NCBI RefSeq assembly: GCF_001905125.1
Contig: NZ_LWLE01000001.1
Span: 1,358,112 to 1,422,111 of the forward strand
Source of the DNA: Streptomyces sp. TSRI0281
GTDB lineage: Bacteria > Actinomycetota > Actinomycetes > Streptomycetales > Streptomycetaceae
Direction of reading: 5' to 3'
DNA: 64,000 nt
Shown: positions 17,401 through 24,775 of the stretch, one piece after another
Numbering within the stretch: position 1 is the first letter of the stretch
Layout of the letters: the number at the start of each line of letters is the position of its first letter
Made by a program: the position numbers and the translations under genes
The notes under the pieces: model-generated
The model's database searches: none
Told to the model about the DNA's origin: nothing
Seen by the model: only the letters and a program-made list of their open reading frames with translations

Positions 17401-18453
17401 GCCGTGTTCCCCGCCTTCCTGGCGGTGATCCCCACGTCGCCCCGGCCGGACTTCCGCGTGACCGACGGGCCCGCCGAGGAGGTGCTGGCGGCGGACCTGG
17501 CCGAGCCGTTCGACCTCGCCCGGGGCCCGCTCTTCCGGCTGACCGTGATCCGGCGTGACTCCGAGCGCGCCGACCTGGTCCTGACCACCCATCACGTGCT
17601 CTCCGACGGCTGGTCGGCCCCGCGCATCCTCACCGAGCTGTTCGCGCTCTACACGGCGAGGGTCCGCGGCGGGGCTCACGGTCTGCCCGCCCCCGTACCG
17701 TTCGGCGACTACCTGGCCTGGTGCGCCGACCACGAGCCCGATCTCGGCGCCTGGGCAGCCGAGTTGGAGGGTCTGCCCGAGGGCGACTATCTGGGCGGCG
17801 GCGAACCCGGTCCGGCCTGGCAGGAACCCGAGGTCATCGCGTTCGACGCGGCACTGGTGGCCGGCCTCACCCACTTGGCCGCCCGGCGCGGTCTGACCCT
17901 GAACACGCTGGTGCAGGGCGCGTGGGCGGTGCTGCTCGCGCGGCGATCCGGCCACACGGACGTCTGCTTCGGCGCCATGGTCTCCTGCCGTCCCCCGGAG
18001 CTGGAGGGTGTCGAGGAGATCATCGGGCTGTTGGCCAACACCGTGCCTGTACGGGCCCGGCTCGGCGGCACGCTCGCCGACACGCTCACCGGCCTGCAGG
18101 CCGGACAGCGGGCGCTGGTCGAGCACCACCACGTCGCCCTCACCGACCTGGAACGGCTGACCGGGCGGCGCAGGCTGTTCGACAGCCTGGTGGTGTTCGA
18201 GAACTACCCGGTCGACCCGGACCGCCTCCGTGAACCCGCCCCCGGGCTCACGGTCGTCGCAACCCGCTTCCGGGAGGCCACGCACCACCCGGTGACCCTG
18301 ACCGTCATGCCGGACGGCGACGGCTGGACCGGCGTGTTCGCCCACCGGGCCGGAACGGACGTCGACGGGCTCGCCGAGGAACTGCTCGACCTGCTGCGCA
18401 CCCTGGACAAGCACCTCGACAACGACGTGCTCGCTCTCCTGGAGGGCCGATGA
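8479..18453 (+). CDS. siderophore nonribosomal peptide synthetase, C-A-T-E-C-A-T-E-C
   Basis: A 3,324-residue two-module synthetase plus a terminal condensation domain. The first C domain (HHLVFDG at 148-154) resembles EntF/DhbF starter domains and should take the aryl group from the carrier at 3494. A1 has its ATP-loop motif near 607-620. T1 has GGDSI with Ser 989, and E1 has HHLAMDG at 1160-1166. C2 has HHALLDG at 1611-1617, A2 its motif near 2072, T2 Ser 2455 and E2 HHLVVDG at 2630-2636. The last domain (HHVLSDG at 3038-3044) is another C domain. Hand alignment to GrsA gives pocket residues D,S,D,D,V,G,M,V,D for A1 (acidic, suggesting a basic amino acid) and D,V,W,N,V,G,A,I,N for A2 (some likeness to the Thr code). 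Two E domains imply two D residues. There is no thioesterase and no MbtH gene nearby. The TTG start follows AGGAGAG. Confidence 0.93.
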   Translation: MSTASVSSDGLLALTSAQLGIWNAQRLEPDSPYYMVGDVVEISGSEPVDVDALAEAVRATTEEADTLRLRVYDTPDGPRQAVSREPVEPPSVVDVSGAPDPVAAAHALVDAERGRAAEACRGMVDRPLYARTVIRLSDREVWYTQLGHHLVFDGYTAAMLARRTAARYTALVRGTEPPKSAFGAFARLVAADRAYRDSDRFAEDRAYWVERFTPLPDLGHLADPDTAAGSPDRTLTARAVVTPEETARLRAFADGQGVTWGEALIACYAAFLHRMLGRTDVVFALPLMCRAGSTELRTPAMAVNVLPLRVTVRGGDGLGELSRRVASAMREMRDHQRYRGEDLPRDLGAPGAGALLHGRGINLKAFDLAIDFAGAGGVMRNVAGGPPEDMGLSVLPTRDGGLLLGFEVDARSNDQAAVDGLLSGLRALLSGLTDGLPVGRIALTADVDRPPADWCPPALPGTPVDVPTAFGTMVAAGPGRTALVCGDDRLSAADLAGRVHRLARALRARGIGADDVVALALPRSADSVVALLAVLDAGAAFLPLDAAYPPERLRELIDDTRPALVLTAGAVDGLPWNTLLDEAAALSGAPLTADELAGPRHPEHLAYVIHTSGSTGRPKGVLGRAGGLASLLHHQRATVVAEAERSAGRRLRAAHTYSFAFDSAFDHLVWLLCGHELHVYDTETARDADALLAAYARDGIDIVDTTPSMATPLIDGGLLDRRPTLLVLGGEATPPALWRRVAGSGITARNMYGPTEATVDSTTAPIDGDEPTIGHPLAGTRIYVLDSSLQPVPHGTAGELYLAGPHLARGYLGRPGATAERFVADPFGAPGERMYRTGDLARWVPGRGLEYRGRGDGQVKIRGHRVETGEVEAALAAVPGVTASAARVRSSRLIGYVVSTSVTGDEVRARLAERLPEHMVPAAVVVLAELPVTPNGKLDRAALPAPALPGGGREPGTERERLLCAVLAEALDVERVGVDDDFFALGGDSITAITVSSRLRAVGVGLRPRDLLARRSFAALAASAELLEDVPEPADDPVGSVPAPPIVRGLLDPHPDVDVVAGYAQWTALRVDELVHDDLVTGVQAVLDHHDALRLRAGGELEILPRGAVRAVVGEVHGEDVSALARRLAGELDPSTGDLLRAALLRTGDGTSDRLVVVVHHLAMDGVSWRILLPDLYTACTGGTLDPVGTSWRRHATLLADQGQSGTRRGELDHWRTALGSASRLGARPLDHTRDTVSTAHRSVTVASAEATEALLTTLPAAYRAGVDEVLLAALVLTLRNWGLPGDAVTVSMEGHGREHLDLSRTIGWFTSEYPVRVPASDDIGQALRAAKEARRGVPDGGVGYGVLRHLDPETRAELAATPPPDVLLNYLGRFAPLSGTGWRLPEHDAFSVNEPGAKALEQVLALNCFVHEEGSPRLAVEWTAATGVLGTDVVAALQSAWAAALDALAEHALHTPGGLTPSDLPLVDLDQTAIDALERTGRIADVLPATPLQVGLSFHTLVRDEDDTDVYVVQAVTTLAGELEPDRMAEAARELLRRHPALRVYLGTAGDDVVQVIPADVALDWRQDDRFPDAARFDLERPFDPARPPLIRFLLSRVGPAEHKLVITNHHALLDGWSMPLVGRTLLAIYAELSGGPAAPVAPPLSEYFRWLAGRDREASLAAWRDALAGVDDATRLAPASTGTGVERPGREIVGLGREFSDRLRAFAREQGVTLTTVLQTAWGLLLGRLTGRRDVVFGCPVSGRPAEVDGVESMIGQLGTTIPVRVRHTQDQTARDLMAHVHADSVALGEHHHIGLPEIQRAVGIGELFDTMLVMENFPLSSRKRTPLAPGLDLAGVDITDATHYALTVIVIPDEEITIGLGYQPHAFAAETVRDYGRWLHHLLREIVDDPARPAIRLSALDPDERARMLRTGTAAVPAKARGHWLEEFAAQVRRRPDAEALVCRDRSLSYAELDRQANRLAHALIGRGVRPQDPVAVLLGRDIEMTVALFGVARAGAVYVPMDASYPRERLAYMFDDIAPAAAVTTGAELPVDREIPVLRLDDPATLASAADTDPAGARAGLTEDALAYVIYTSGTTGRPKGVGVTHRGVPDLIALQEEVVGVTENDRYLHFASTGFDVAFWQTMVPLLSGGTSVIAPEEVRVPGDELLDYIVEHRVTGVNLLPSFLAAMPDDRTVDPDVFFVVGAERLDPELARRWGRGRRALFNAYGPTEVTINSTTWHYDPDDAGPLPIGRPDPNVRAYVLDGGLQPVGVGVTGELYLGGPSLARGYLGRPGLTAATFVADPFGPPGERLYRTGDLVRWRPDGQLVFLGRADHQVKVRGFRVELGEIESTLTSHPDVRAGAVIMREGRLVGYVIPTDDADLDTARVRAYLAEELPDHMVPTALVPIDRLPLSPSGKLDTAALPAPETVAAPRREPATGAEAVLLGVFQDVLGTDDIGPDDSFFAIGGDSIVSLQVVSRARRQGLGLSARDVFEGETVAGIAARARALDGGAGPADGDAPLTPIMRDLLRRAGSAADGFCQWVEICVPPGGDEPAWRAVLDALLARHDVLRAHLADDVLRIPPVGTVTGAEVLTRVAAAEDLRGPADAAIAAARESMDPRTGPLLRAVWVDAGPDRPGRLVLIAHHLVVDGVSWRILLDDLEHAHSGGSLARHGQSFLGWARSLRDADRRAELPHWRRMNTTPALTRPLDPARDTVATATHHEIRLDADSTRALITTLPAAYRTTPDAVLLTALGQAVRAWRGTPQVLVALESHGRPRQVDLSQTVGWFTAVHPVRLDAGDDVKAVRERLRAQGDGLGHGILTAAGLLDPVAPEIAWNYLGRYPGAPARETPWQAPPDADPLGSNGSDAMPLPYSLMINALVRDDALGVRITWPSALFTAAEAEELAESLRTALLHVAAAPEIRALDQDRPVADMQPLTPLQEVMLRHSRTERPDPYTVQSAFTLAGPLDTDALRDAGADLLARHPNLGAVFPAFLAVIPTSPRPDFRVTDGPAEEVLAADLAEPFDLARGPLFRLTVIRRDSERADLVLTTHHVLSDGWSAPRILTELFALYTARVRGGAHGLPAPVPFGDYLAWCADHEPDLGAWAAELEGLPEGDYLGGGEPGPAWQEPEVIAFDAALVAGLTHLAARRGLTLNTLVQGAWAVLLARRSGHTDVCFGAMVSCRPPELEGVEEIIGLLANTVPVRARLGGTLADTLTGLQAGQRALVEHHHVALTDLERLTGRRRLFDSLVVFENYPVDPDRLREPAPGLTVVATRFREATHHPVTLTVMPDGDGWTGVFAHRAGTDVDGLAEELLDLLRTLDKHLDNDVLALLEGR

Positions 18454-19871
18454 GCGGGAAGACCGCGCCGCCGGACGGGAACGTCGCGCCGGCGGACGAC
18501 CGCGTGGACAGGCAGTTGCTGCGGGTCGCGTTCATCCTGGTGCTCGGCACCTTCATGGCCACGCTGGACGCCACGATCGTCAGTGTCGGCATCGACAGCC
18601 TGACCGAGGAGTTCGGCGCCTCCGTCGCCGAGATCCAATGGGTCACCACCGCCTACCTGCTGGCCGTTGTCGCCGCCGTACCCGCGTCCGGCTGGCTGGC
18701 CGGCCGGTTCGGCGGCCGGCGGACGTGGCTCGTCGCCGTGGGGGTGTTCCTGCTCGGCTCGATTCTGTGCGCGTCGGCCTGGTCGGTGACCAGCCTGATC
18801 GTGTTCCGGGTGATCCAGGGCCTCGGCGGCGGGCTGCTGCCCGCGACCGGGCAGGCGCTGCTGGCCCGCGTCGCGGGCCCCGGCCGCACCGGGCGGGTGA
18901 TCAGCGTCGTCGCCGTCGTCCCGCTGCTGTCACCGGTGTTCGGCCCGCTGGTCGGGGGCTCCATCCTCGAAGTGGCGCCATGGCCGTGGCTGTTCCTGGT
19001 CAACCTGCCGATCGGAGTGGTCGCGGCCCTGCTCGCCCGCCGCCATGTGCCCGTGGTGCCGCCGTCGACGCGGCGTACGGCCTTCGATCTGCGGGGGGCG
19101 CTGCTGCTCTCGCCCGGCCTGGCCGTGCTGGTGTTCGGGCTGACCGAGGTCGCCCACGGCCGCACCCTCCCGGCCACGGTCGGCGTGGTGGCGGGGCTGG
19201 CGATGCTGACCGGCTTCACCGTGCACGGGCTGCGGACCCGCCGCACCCCGCTGGTCGACCCCCGGCTGTTCGCCCGGCCGCCCTTCGGCGCCGCCGCCGT
19301 CGCGCTGCTCGTCCTGGGCGCGTCGGTGTTCGGCACGATGTTCCTGCTGCCGCTGTACTTCCAGACCGGCCGCGGAATGTCGGCGTGGGAGGCCGGGCTG
19401 CTGCTCGCCCCCCAGGGGCTGGGCGCGGCGGCCGGGTCGGTGCTGGTCAACCGCACCATCAACAAGGTCGCGCCGCGGACCCTGGTGGTCACCGGCATCG
19501 TGCTGATCCTCGCGGGCACGGTTCCCTTCACCCAGCTCGGCCACGAAGTCCCGGACGCCGTGATCGTCTCGGCGCTCGCGGTCCGCGGCGTCGGGATGGC
19601 CATGGTCGGCGCGCCCGTGATGAACATCGTCTACAGCCGCATCGAGCCCGAGCAGCTTCCGCGCGCGGCCGGAGCGCTCAACCTGCTCAACACCGTGGGC
19701 GGTTCGGTCGGCACCGCTGCCCTCGCCGTGGTCCTGCAGAACCGGCTGTCGGCCCGCGGCCCGGACATCGCCGCGGCGTTCGGTGACACTTTCTGGTGGG
19801 TGCTCGGCTTCTGCCTGATCGCCGCCGCCGGAGCCACGAGGCTGCCACGGACCCGGGCCGGGAAGCCGTGA
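18450..19871 (+). CDS. MFS transporter, DHA2 (EmrB/QacA) family, probable siderophore exporter
   Basis: A 473-residue proton-driven exporter with about 14 hydrophobic helices. The DHA2 marks are TFMATLDATIVSVGID in helix 1 and QWVTTAYLLAVVAAVPASGWLAGRFGGRR in helices 2-3 (Gly-Arg-x-Gly-Gly-Arg-Arg loop). Its ATG overlaps the NRPS stop (ATGA), making it the last gene of the iron-box operon. That position supports export of the finished siderophore, though drug-like substrates cannot be excluded from sequence. Confidence 0.9.
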   Translation: MSGKTAPPDGNVAPADDRVDRQLLRVAFILVLGTFMATLDATIVSVGIDSLTEEFGASVAEIQWVTTAYLLAVVAAVPASGWLAGRFGGRRTWLVAVGVFLLGSILCASAWSVTSLIVFRVIQGLGGGLLPATGQALLARVAGPGRTGRVISVVAVVPLLSPVFGPLVGGSILEVAPWPWLFLVNLPIGVVAALLARRHVPVVPPSTRRTAFDLRGALLLSPGLAVLVFGLTEVAHGRTLPATVGVVAGLAMLTGFTVHGLRTRRTPLVDPRLFARPPFGAAAVALLVLGASVFGTMFLLPLYFQTGRGMSAWEAGLLLAPQGLGAAAGSVLVNRTINKVAPRTLVVTGIVLILAGTVPFTQLGHEVPDAVIVSALAVRGVGMAMVGAPVMNIVYSRIEPEQLPRAAGALNLLNTVGGSVGTAALAVVLQNRLSARGPDIAAAFGDTFWWVLGFCLIAAAGATRLPRTRAGKP

Positions 19872-19954
19872 TGCGCCCACTCGCCGACACCGGGCCTTGT
19901 GGACCGTCCGGCCGTCCGTCACGATGGTGATCGTGACGACCTGCCGAAAGGCCC

Positions 19955-20425
19955 ATGCCGCGTAGGCGGCCCGGCGCGCTTCGCGCCGAAGCTCCGGTGG
20001 CGCCGGTCCCAGGCCCCTGGACCGAACGGATTCCGGGTCTCTCCGAGCGCACCTGCGCCGAGATCCAGCGCAGGGAAAGCGAACACGACGACCCTGCGGG
20101 CGGCCTGTGGCGTGGCGCGGTCGAAGCCGCGCTCAGGCACTACCGGGCGTTCCTGCGGCAACCCGGCCGCTACCTCGACCTGTGTTTCGAGGCTTCTCCC
20201 CATCCGGAGTCCTCGCTCGTCAACGTGGCGAACGCCCGGGACCTCCTGCAAGAGGCGCTGCGCTCGCTGTCCCCGTCCGCCCGCGCCGAGCTCGGGCGGC
20301 TGGTGGCGGCCCTCGATACCGAGCTGCGACGTCGGACCCTGCCCGACCCGCTCGCACACCGGCGCGTTCGGTGCGGTGACGGATGGTGGCACCGGCGGCT
20401 CTACGACGGTGAGTTCCGGTGGTGA
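19955..20425 (+). CDS. conserved hypothetical protein
   Basis: 156 residues, soluble, Arg- and Ala-rich with no signal peptide. The middle reads as amphipathic helices (AVEAALRHYRAFLRQPGRYLD, then NARDLLQEALRSLSPSARAELGRLV) and the C-terminus has CGDGWWHRRLYDGEF. I do not recognise a catalytic motif. Ribosome site GAAAGG lies 8 bases before the ATG. It sits 83 bases after the exporter, outside the coupled operon, so I do not link it to the siderophore. Confidence 0.7.
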   Translation: MPRRRPGALRAEAPVAPVPGPWTERIPGLSERTCAEIQRRESEHDDPAGGLWRGAVEAALRHYRAFLRQPGRYLDLCFEASPHPESSLVNVANARDLLQEALRSLSPSARAELGRLVAALDTELRRRTLPDPLAHRRVRCGDGWWHRRLYDGEFRW

Positions 20426-20679
20426 GGGGCTTCGGACGGCACCGTTGCGTCTCAACGCCGGTGGTACGGAGCGGAGGTCGGCCCCGCCCACCTCCGAGAG
20501 GGTGGCCGAAAAGGGTGGGTGGGAGGTGTTTCTCGGGCGCCCCGTCGGTAGAGGGGCATCGTCCGTCTACCCCCGATGCGCCCTCGCAATCCTGTGCTCT
20601 TGTTCACCGTTAAACAATTCCGGAATATCCAGGAATATACGTCCAGTTCATCCCAGCTGCTCGTCTATCGTCCGGGATC
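20426..20679. other. intergenic region with a short tandem repeat
   Basis: 254 bases with no gene. The distal part is unusually AT-rich for this genome and carries GGAATAT twice, one helical turn apart (20622-20628 and 20632-20638), just upstream of the hydrolase operon. The promoter and perhaps an activator or repressor site should lie here. Confidence 0.4.
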
Positions 20680-22704
20680 ATGAGCACCACCAGTACCTCG
20701 CAAACCACCGCACGGCACCCCGTACGCGTCCTGCGCCACGTATGGATTCCTCTCAAGGACGGCAACAGGCTCGCCGCCCGGGTGTGGCTGCCCGCCGACA
20801 CCGAGGGGCCGGTTCCAGCCGTTCTGGAGTACATCCCGTACCGCAAGAACGACGGCACCGCTCCCCGCGATGTGACCCTGCACGCCCAGTTCGCCGCCGC
20901 CGGATACGCGGCCGTGCGCGTCGACTGCCGGGGCAGCGGCGACTCCAGCGGCATCATGCTCGACGAGTACCACGCCACCGAACTCGCCGACGCCCTCGAA
21001 GTCCTCGACTGGATCGAGGGCCAGGACTGGTCCGACGGCCAGGTGGCGATCATCGGCAAGTCCTGGGGCGGATTCAACGGCCTCCAGATCGCGGCCCTCC
21101 AGCCGCCGCAACTGCGCTGCATCGTCACCGTCTGCTCCACGGACGACCGGTACGCCGACGACGTGCACTACGCGGGCGGTTCCCTGCTCGCCTCCGAGAT
21201 GCTGCCCTGGGCCGCGACCATGCTCGCCTACAACGCCCGCCCCGCGGACCCCGCCGTGCTCGGCGACTCCTGGCGTCAGGAATGGCTGGACCGGCTGGAC
21301 CGCACGGTCCCGTACGCCGAGGAGTGGCTGAGCCACCAGCGCCGGGACGCCTACTGGCAGCACGGATCGGTCTGCGAGGACTACTCCGCGATCAAGGTGC
21401 CCGTCTACGCGGTCGGCGGCTGGCTCGACCCCTACCGGGGCGCCGTCCTGCGGCTCATGGAGAACCTGGGGGTGCCTGCCAAGGCCATGCTCGGGCCCTG
21501 GGCGCACACCTACCCCCACCAGGCCGAACCCGGCCCGGCGATGGACTTCCAGAGCGAGTGCGTACGCTGGTTCGACCGCTGGATGGGCGGTGTCGACGAC
21601 GGCATCATGGACGAGCCGGCGCTGCGCGCCTGGATCCCCGACCCCGCCCCGGTCGGCTCCGACCTCACCGGGCGTCCCGGCCGCTGGGTCGGCGAGCCGT
21701 CCTGGCCCGCACCCGGTGTCGAGGCGCGCGAGCTGCCGCTGAGCACGCTCGGCGCAGCCCCGGGCACCGCGGTACTCCGCTCGCCGCTGACCATCGGCGC
21801 CAGTGGCGGCGACTTCCTCAAGTTCGGTGATGTGCCCGGCCAGTACGCGGACCAGGCCGCCGACGACGGCCGGTCGCACACCTTCACCGGTCCCGCCCTG
21901 ACCGAGCGGCTGGAGATCCTCGGCACCCCCGAGGTCACCCTCCGGGTCACCAGCGACCGGCCGCAGGCGCAGCTCGCGGTGAGGCTGTGCGAGGTCGCCC
22001 CGGACGGCAGCTCGAAGCTGGTCACCGCGGGTTTCCTCAACCTCACCCACCGCGACGGACACACCGATCCGAAGCCCCTGGAGCCGGGCCGCGCCTACGA
22101 GGTGTCGGTGCCCCTGTTCGCCATCGGGCACGCCTTCGCCGCCGGAAACCGCGTCCGGGTCTCCGTCTCCGCCTCGCTGTGGCCCTGGCTCTGGCCCTCA
22201 CCCGAGGTGGTGGCCCTGGAACTGGACACCGCCCACGGCGCCCTGACGCTGCCGGTACGCGCGCCCCGCCCCGACGAGGAGGCGGCGCTGCGCCCGTACG
22301 GTCCGCCGCGGGCGGTTCCCCCGCACAGCATCGAGACGGCGCCCATCCCCGGCGACCGGAAGGTCAGTCACGACGCCGAGACCGGGGAACAGGTCATCGT
22401 GACCACCCCGGCGGACGGCACCATGACGGACCACACCGACGGTCTCACCCGTTCCGGCAAGGATCTCAACCGCTTCCGGCTGGTCGAGGGCGATCCGCTG
22501 TCCGCGACGGTGGAGAGCGAGCGTGAGGAGTTCATCAGCCGGGGCGACTGGGCGACGCGTGTGCGCACCCGGTCCCGGATGACCGCGGACGCCAACGACT
22601 TCTGTGTGGTCAATCAGCTGTCCGCGTTCGAGGGCACCGGAGCGGCGGAGCGAGAGATCTTCACCCGGACCTGGTCCTTCACCGTCCCCCGGGACCAGGT
22701 GTGA
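20680..22704 (+). CDS. CocE/NonD family serine hydrolase (X-Pro dipeptidyl-peptidase-like)
   Basis: 674 residues. The N-terminal alpha/beta-hydrolase domain (about 15-330) has the nucleophile in GKSWGG (Ser128), an acid in GGWLDPYRG (Asp250) and the histidine in GPWAHTYPH (His276). A cap region follows. The C-terminal jelly-roll typical of CocE and X-Pro peptidases starts near TERLEILGTPEVTLRV. Members cleave esters (cocaine esterase) or acyl bonds. There is no signal peptide, so it acts in the cytosol. Its stop overlaps the start of the ABC binding protein (GTGA), which suggests it processes what the importer brings in. The C-terminal half beyond residue 530 (KVSHDAETGEQVIV...) is longer than in cocaine esterase. 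Substrate is unknown. Confidence 0.88.
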   Translation: MSTTSTSQTTARHPVRVLRHVWIPLKDGNRLAARVWLPADTEGPVPAVLEYIPYRKNDGTAPRDVTLHAQFAAAGYAAVRVDCRGSGDSSGIMLDEYHATELADALEVLDWIEGQDWSDGQVAIIGKSWGGFNGLQIAALQPPQLRCIVTVCSTDDRYADDVHYAGGSLLASEMLPWAATMLAYNARPADPAVLGDSWRQEWLDRLDRTVPYAEEWLSHQRRDAYWQHGSVCEDYSAIKVPVYAVGGWLDPYRGAVLRLMENLGVPAKAMLGPWAHTYPHQAEPGPAMDFQSECVRWFDRWMGGVDDGIMDEPALRAWIPDPAPVGSDLTGRPGRWVGEPSWPAPGVEARELPLSTLGAAPGTAVLRSPLTIGASGGDFLKFGDVPGQYADQAADDGRSHTFTGPALTERLEILGTPEVTLRVTSDRPQAQLAVRLCEVAPDGSSKLVTAGFLNLTHRDGHTDPKPLEPGRAYEVSVPLFAIGHAFAAGNRVRVSVSASLWPWLWPSPEVVALELDTAHGALTLPVRAPRPDEEAALRPYGPPRAVPPHSIETAPIPGDRKVSHDAETGEQVIVTTPADGTMTDHTDGLTRSGKDLNRFRLVEGDPLSATVESEREEFISRGDWATRVRTRSRMTADANDFCVVNQLSAFEGTGAAEREIFTRTWSFTVPRDQV

Positions 22705-23696
22705 CAGGCATCCGCCGCGCGTCGGCGGTCCTGTCCACCCTGGTCGGCAAAGTACGCGGAACGGGTTCCGCCCCCACCCGGCGCTCCCGGCTCCGCCGTC
22801 CGGCGAGGGGAGCGGCGGCCGGGCTGCTGGCTTTCGCCTCTCTTGTCGCGCTCTCGGGCTGCGGCAGCGCCGTTGCCACGGTCGGCAAGCCCACCGTGGT
22901 CATCGGGGCCAAGCAGTTCACCGAGCAGTGGATCATCGGCGAGCTGTACAAACAGGCGCTGACCGAGGCCGGTTACGACGTCGAGCTGAAGTCGAACATC
23001 GGCAGCACCACGATCATCGACGGCGCGCTCACCTCCGGCCAGATAGACATCTACCCCGAGTACACCGGGGTGATCCTCCAGGTGCTGGCCAAGAGCGATT
23101 CGATGCCCCCGACCGCCGCGGCGACCTTCCGCGAGGCGAAGGCGTATCAGGAGACCCGCGGGCTGACGATGCTCGACCCGACCCCGTTCCAGAACCGCAA
23201 CGCGGTCGCGGTCAAGCCCGCGTTCGCGAAGAAGCACGGACTGAAGACCATCAGCGACCTGGCCAAGGCGGACCATGTCGTCTTCGCCGAGTACCCGGAC
23301 AACATGGAAGGCGCACTCGGCTACCACGACATGGTGAAGGCGCACGGACTCACCAACACCGAGGTGAAGTCCCTGAACATCGGCCTCCAGTACCCCGCGC
23401 TGGACAACGGTCAGGTCGACGCCGCCGACGTCTTCACCACGGATCCGCAGCTCGCCCGTGGCGACTACACGATTCTGGAGGACGTGAAGGGCTACTACGG
23501 CTACCAGAACGTGGCCCCCGTCATCCGCCAGGGCGTACAGGAGGAGCAGGGCCCGGGTTTCGCCGAGACGCTCAACCGGCTGGACGCGCTGCTCACCGAC
23601 GAAGCGGTACGTGAGATGAACCGGGGCGTCGACACCGTACGGCTCGCTCCGTCCGAGGTCGCGGCGGAGTTCCTGCGGGTCAACGACCTCATCTGA
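22701..23696 (+). CDS. osmoprotectant/quaternary-amine ABC transporter substrate-binding lipoprotein
   Basis: A 331-residue OpuAC/OsmX-type binding protein. The long basic N-terminal region ends in lipobox LSGC with lipid Cys54. The mature domain begins VVIGAKQFTEQWIIGELY and contains GQIDIYPEYTG, the hallmark of the choline/glycine-betaine/carnitine group (OpuCC, OsmX). The ergothioneine-binding EgtUC domain shares this fold. GTG 22701 overlaps the hydrolase stop. The ligand could be a betaine, a choline ester or ergothioneine; sequence alone does not settle it. Confidence 0.9.
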   Translation: MTGIRRASAVLSTLVGKVRGTGSAPTRRSRLRRPARGAAAGLLAFASLVALSGCGSAVATVGKPTVVIGAKQFTEQWIIGELYKQALTEAGYDVELKSNIGSTTIIDGALTSGQIDIYPEYTGVILQVLAKSDSMPPTAAATFREAKAYQETRGLTMLDPTPFQNRNAVAVKPAFAKKHGLKTISDLAKADHVVFAEYPDNMEGALGYHDMVKAHGLTNTEVKSLNIGLQYPALDNGQVDAADVFTTDPQLARGDYTILEDVKGYYGYQNVAPVIRQGVQEEQGPGFAETLNRLDALLTDEAVREMNRGVDTVRLAPSEVAAEFLRVNDLI

Positions 23697-23776
23697 CCGG
23701 CGGGGACCGAATGTCCCGCCGCACCCCTCGTGTCCGCGACCGTCCGCACCCCGTCGCCCTCCAGGAGAAGGCCCCC

Positions 23777-24775
23777 ATGAGCCAGGAAAACCAGAGAATT
23801 CCCGCCGGCGCGCAGGAGATCGTCTTCGACCATGTCGTCAAGACCTACCCCGGCAGCACCGCGCCCGCCGTCGACGACCTGTCGCTGACCGTCCCCGCAG
23901 GTGAGATCTGTGTGCTGCTCGGTCCGTCCGGCAGTGGCAAGACCACCGCACTGATGATGGTGAACCGGCTGGCCGAGCCGACCGGTGGCGACATCCGCAT
24001 CGGTGACCGGTCCATCCGCGACCTCGACCCGATCCAGCTGCGCCGCTCCATCGGCTACGTCATCCAGCAGAGCGGGCTCTTCCCCCACCTGACGATCGCG
24101 GCCAACATCGCCACCGTCCCGAAGGTCCTCGGCTGGGACCGGAAGCGGGTGACGGACCGGGTGGCCGAACTGCTCGACCTCGTCGGGCTGCCGGTCGCGG
24201 AGTACGGATCGCGCTACCCCGCCCAGCTCTCCGGCGGCCAGCGGCAGCGTGTCGGCATCGCCCGAGCGCTGGCGGCGGACCCACCGGTGATGCTGATGGA
24301 CGAGCCGTTCGGCGCGCTCGACCCCCTCACGCGGGAGCATGTGCAGGACGAGTTCCTGGCGCTGCACGAACGCATCCGCAAGACCGTGATCTTCGTGAGC
24401 CACGACATCGACGAGGCCGTGAAGATGGGCGACCGCGTCGCGATCTTCCGCGAGGGCGGCAGACTCGCCCAGTACGACACCCCGCAGACGCTGCTGAAGG
24501 AGCCGTGCGACGACTTCGTGGCCCGCTTCGTCGGCGCCGACCGGGGCCTGCGGCGGCTCTCCCTGATCCGCCTCGCGGACCTGGAACTGACCCCCGGGAC
24601 CACCACGCCCGCGGCCGGGACCGAACTGCCCGGCCTCGCCGCCGACGCCACGCTCCGCTCCGCGCTCTCCCTCATGGTGGCCGAGGGCACCGACGCCGTC
24701 CGGGTCACCGGTGACGACGGCACGGTCCTCGGCACCGCCTCGCTGGACGCGATACGGAAGGCGGGCGCGGCATGA
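23777..24775 (+). CDS. osmoprotectant-type ABC transporter ATP-binding protein
   Basis: A 332-residue ProV/OpuCA-like ATPase. Walker A is GPSGSGKTT, then IQQSGLFPHLT (Q-loop), LSGGQRQR, Walker B MLMDEPFGALD and switch FVSHDIDEAV. After the ATPase core a short C-terminal domain (about 260-332) resembles a single CBS-like module, which in this family can sense ionic strength or nucleotides. I start it at ATG 23777, with AGGAGAAGG 6 bases upstream. It overlaps the first permease by 4 bases. Confidence 0.92.
   Translation: MSQENQRIPAGAQEIVFDHVVKTYPGSTAPAVDDLSLTVPAGEICVLLGPSGSGKTTALMMVNRLAEPTGGDIRIGDRSIRDLDPIQLRRSIGYVIQQSGLFPHLTIAANIATVPKVLGWDRKRVTDRVAELLDLVGLPVAEYGSRYPAQLSGGQRQRVGIARALAADPPVMLMDEPFGALDPLTREHVQDEFLALHERIRKTVIFVSHDIDEAVKMGDRVAIFREGGRLAQYDTPQTLLKEPCDDFVARFVGADRGLRRLSLIRLADLELTPGTTTPAAGTELPGLAADATLRSALSLMVAEGTDAVRVTGDDGTVLGTASLDAIRKAGAA

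Noticed and set aside
8479..18453. Repeated segments in the NRPS as a CRISPR-like or transposon repeat
   Set aside because: The similarity is between homologous A, T, E and C domains at protein level, not short regular repeats.
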